From Halorubrum californiense DSM 19288 (lineage in GTDB: Archaea > Halobacteriota > Halobacteria > Halobacteriales > Haloferacaceae): a stretch of DNA of 53,408 nucleotides. The position numbers were made by a program, and so were the translations under genes. Shown here piece by piece: positions 53,381-53,408 of the stretch. Numbering within the stretch: position 1 is the stretch's first letter; each line of letters begins with the position of its first letter. Under the pieces are notes generated by a model. It saw only the letters and a list, made by a program, of their open reading frames with translations. It searched no databases and was not told the DNA's origin. The stretch is from the NCBI RefSeq assembly GCF_000336875.1, contig NZ_AOJK01000073.1:1-53408 (forward strand). Direction: 5' to 3'.

Positions 53381-53408
53381 CTGTCTCTTATACACATCTC
53401 TGATGGCG
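53381..53408. other. Sequencing adapter at contig end
   Basis: ctgtctcttatacacatct (53381-53399) is the reverse complement of the Tn5/Nextera 19-base mosaic end. The following CTGATGGCG is the reverse complement of CGCCATCAG, the 3' end of the 454 FLX adapter A. This is untrimmed library sequence, not genomic DNA. Confidence 0.95.

Overview
The window looks like a chromosomal segment of a halophilic archaeon, most like Halorubrum and its relatives. Base composition is very GC-rich, the predicted proteins are strongly acidic, and many genes have a TATA-like box about 27 bases before the start codon, as expected for leaderless haloarchaeal mRNAs. The gene content also fits: halocyanins with Tat lipoprotein signals, a fused haem-copper oxidase CoxA-CoxC, menaquinone genes and several families known mainly from haloarchaea. 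I see no tRNA, rRNA, CRISPR array, transposase or prophage gene. The right end is not biology: positions 53381-53408 are a Nextera mosaic end joined to a 454-type adapter tail, so this is the end of an assembled contig.

Layout, left to right. (1) 1-7125, minus strand: a branched-chain amino acid cluster in transcription order leuA, ilvB, ilvN, ilvC, a 20-codon ORF, leuC, leuD (cut by the window edge). The genes are linked by ATGA overlaps. leuA has an apparent N-terminal frameshift, and a palindrome overlaps one ilvB promoter. (2) 7490-10074, minus: an ABC importer (binding lipoprotein, permease, ATPase) of the sulfonate/taurine/nitrate type. (3) 10408-14803: small conserved genes, menA-menC and a halocyanin. 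(4) 14870-18276: a 735-residue protein with a possible degenerate CHAT-like C-terminal domain, divergent from an APH-type phosphotransferase. (5) 18338-24375: aldo/keto reductase, a TbsP-like regulator, aldehyde dehydrogenase, a truncated HTH-10 regulator remnant, a RIO-like kinase and an acyl-CoA dehydrogenase.

(6) 24418-31288: a possible PD-(D/E)XK protein, a halocyanin, a small oxidase subunit, TenA, a second aldehyde dehydrogenase, a winged-helix/zinc regulator, a hairpin-rich intergenic element and superoxide dismutase. (7) 31490-34872: pirin, a GNAT-DUF5816 fusion, an epimerase and two small membrane proteins. (8) 34916-38908: the coxB-coxAC terminal oxidase operon and a divergent membrane protein. 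(9) 38958-44166: a TetR regulator divergent from an exported CARDB-type protein and an RND/MMPL transporter, with a palindromic operator between them. (10) 44220-53380: HD hydrolase, CDF metal transporter, DUF2071 protein, glutamate dehydrogenase, two PH-like membrane proteins, acyl-CoA dehydrogenase, squalene/phytoene synthase and the C-terminus of a Hel308-type helicase.

Themes: leucine/isoleucine/valine synthesis; aerobic respiration (two halocyanins, menaquinone, cox genes, SOD); lipid and aldehyde oxidation; isoprenoid synthesis. Several tiny ORFs end in the ATGA that starts the next gene, and two of them have a TATA-like box at exactly leaderless distance. All functional names come from reading motifs by eye; no database search was run.
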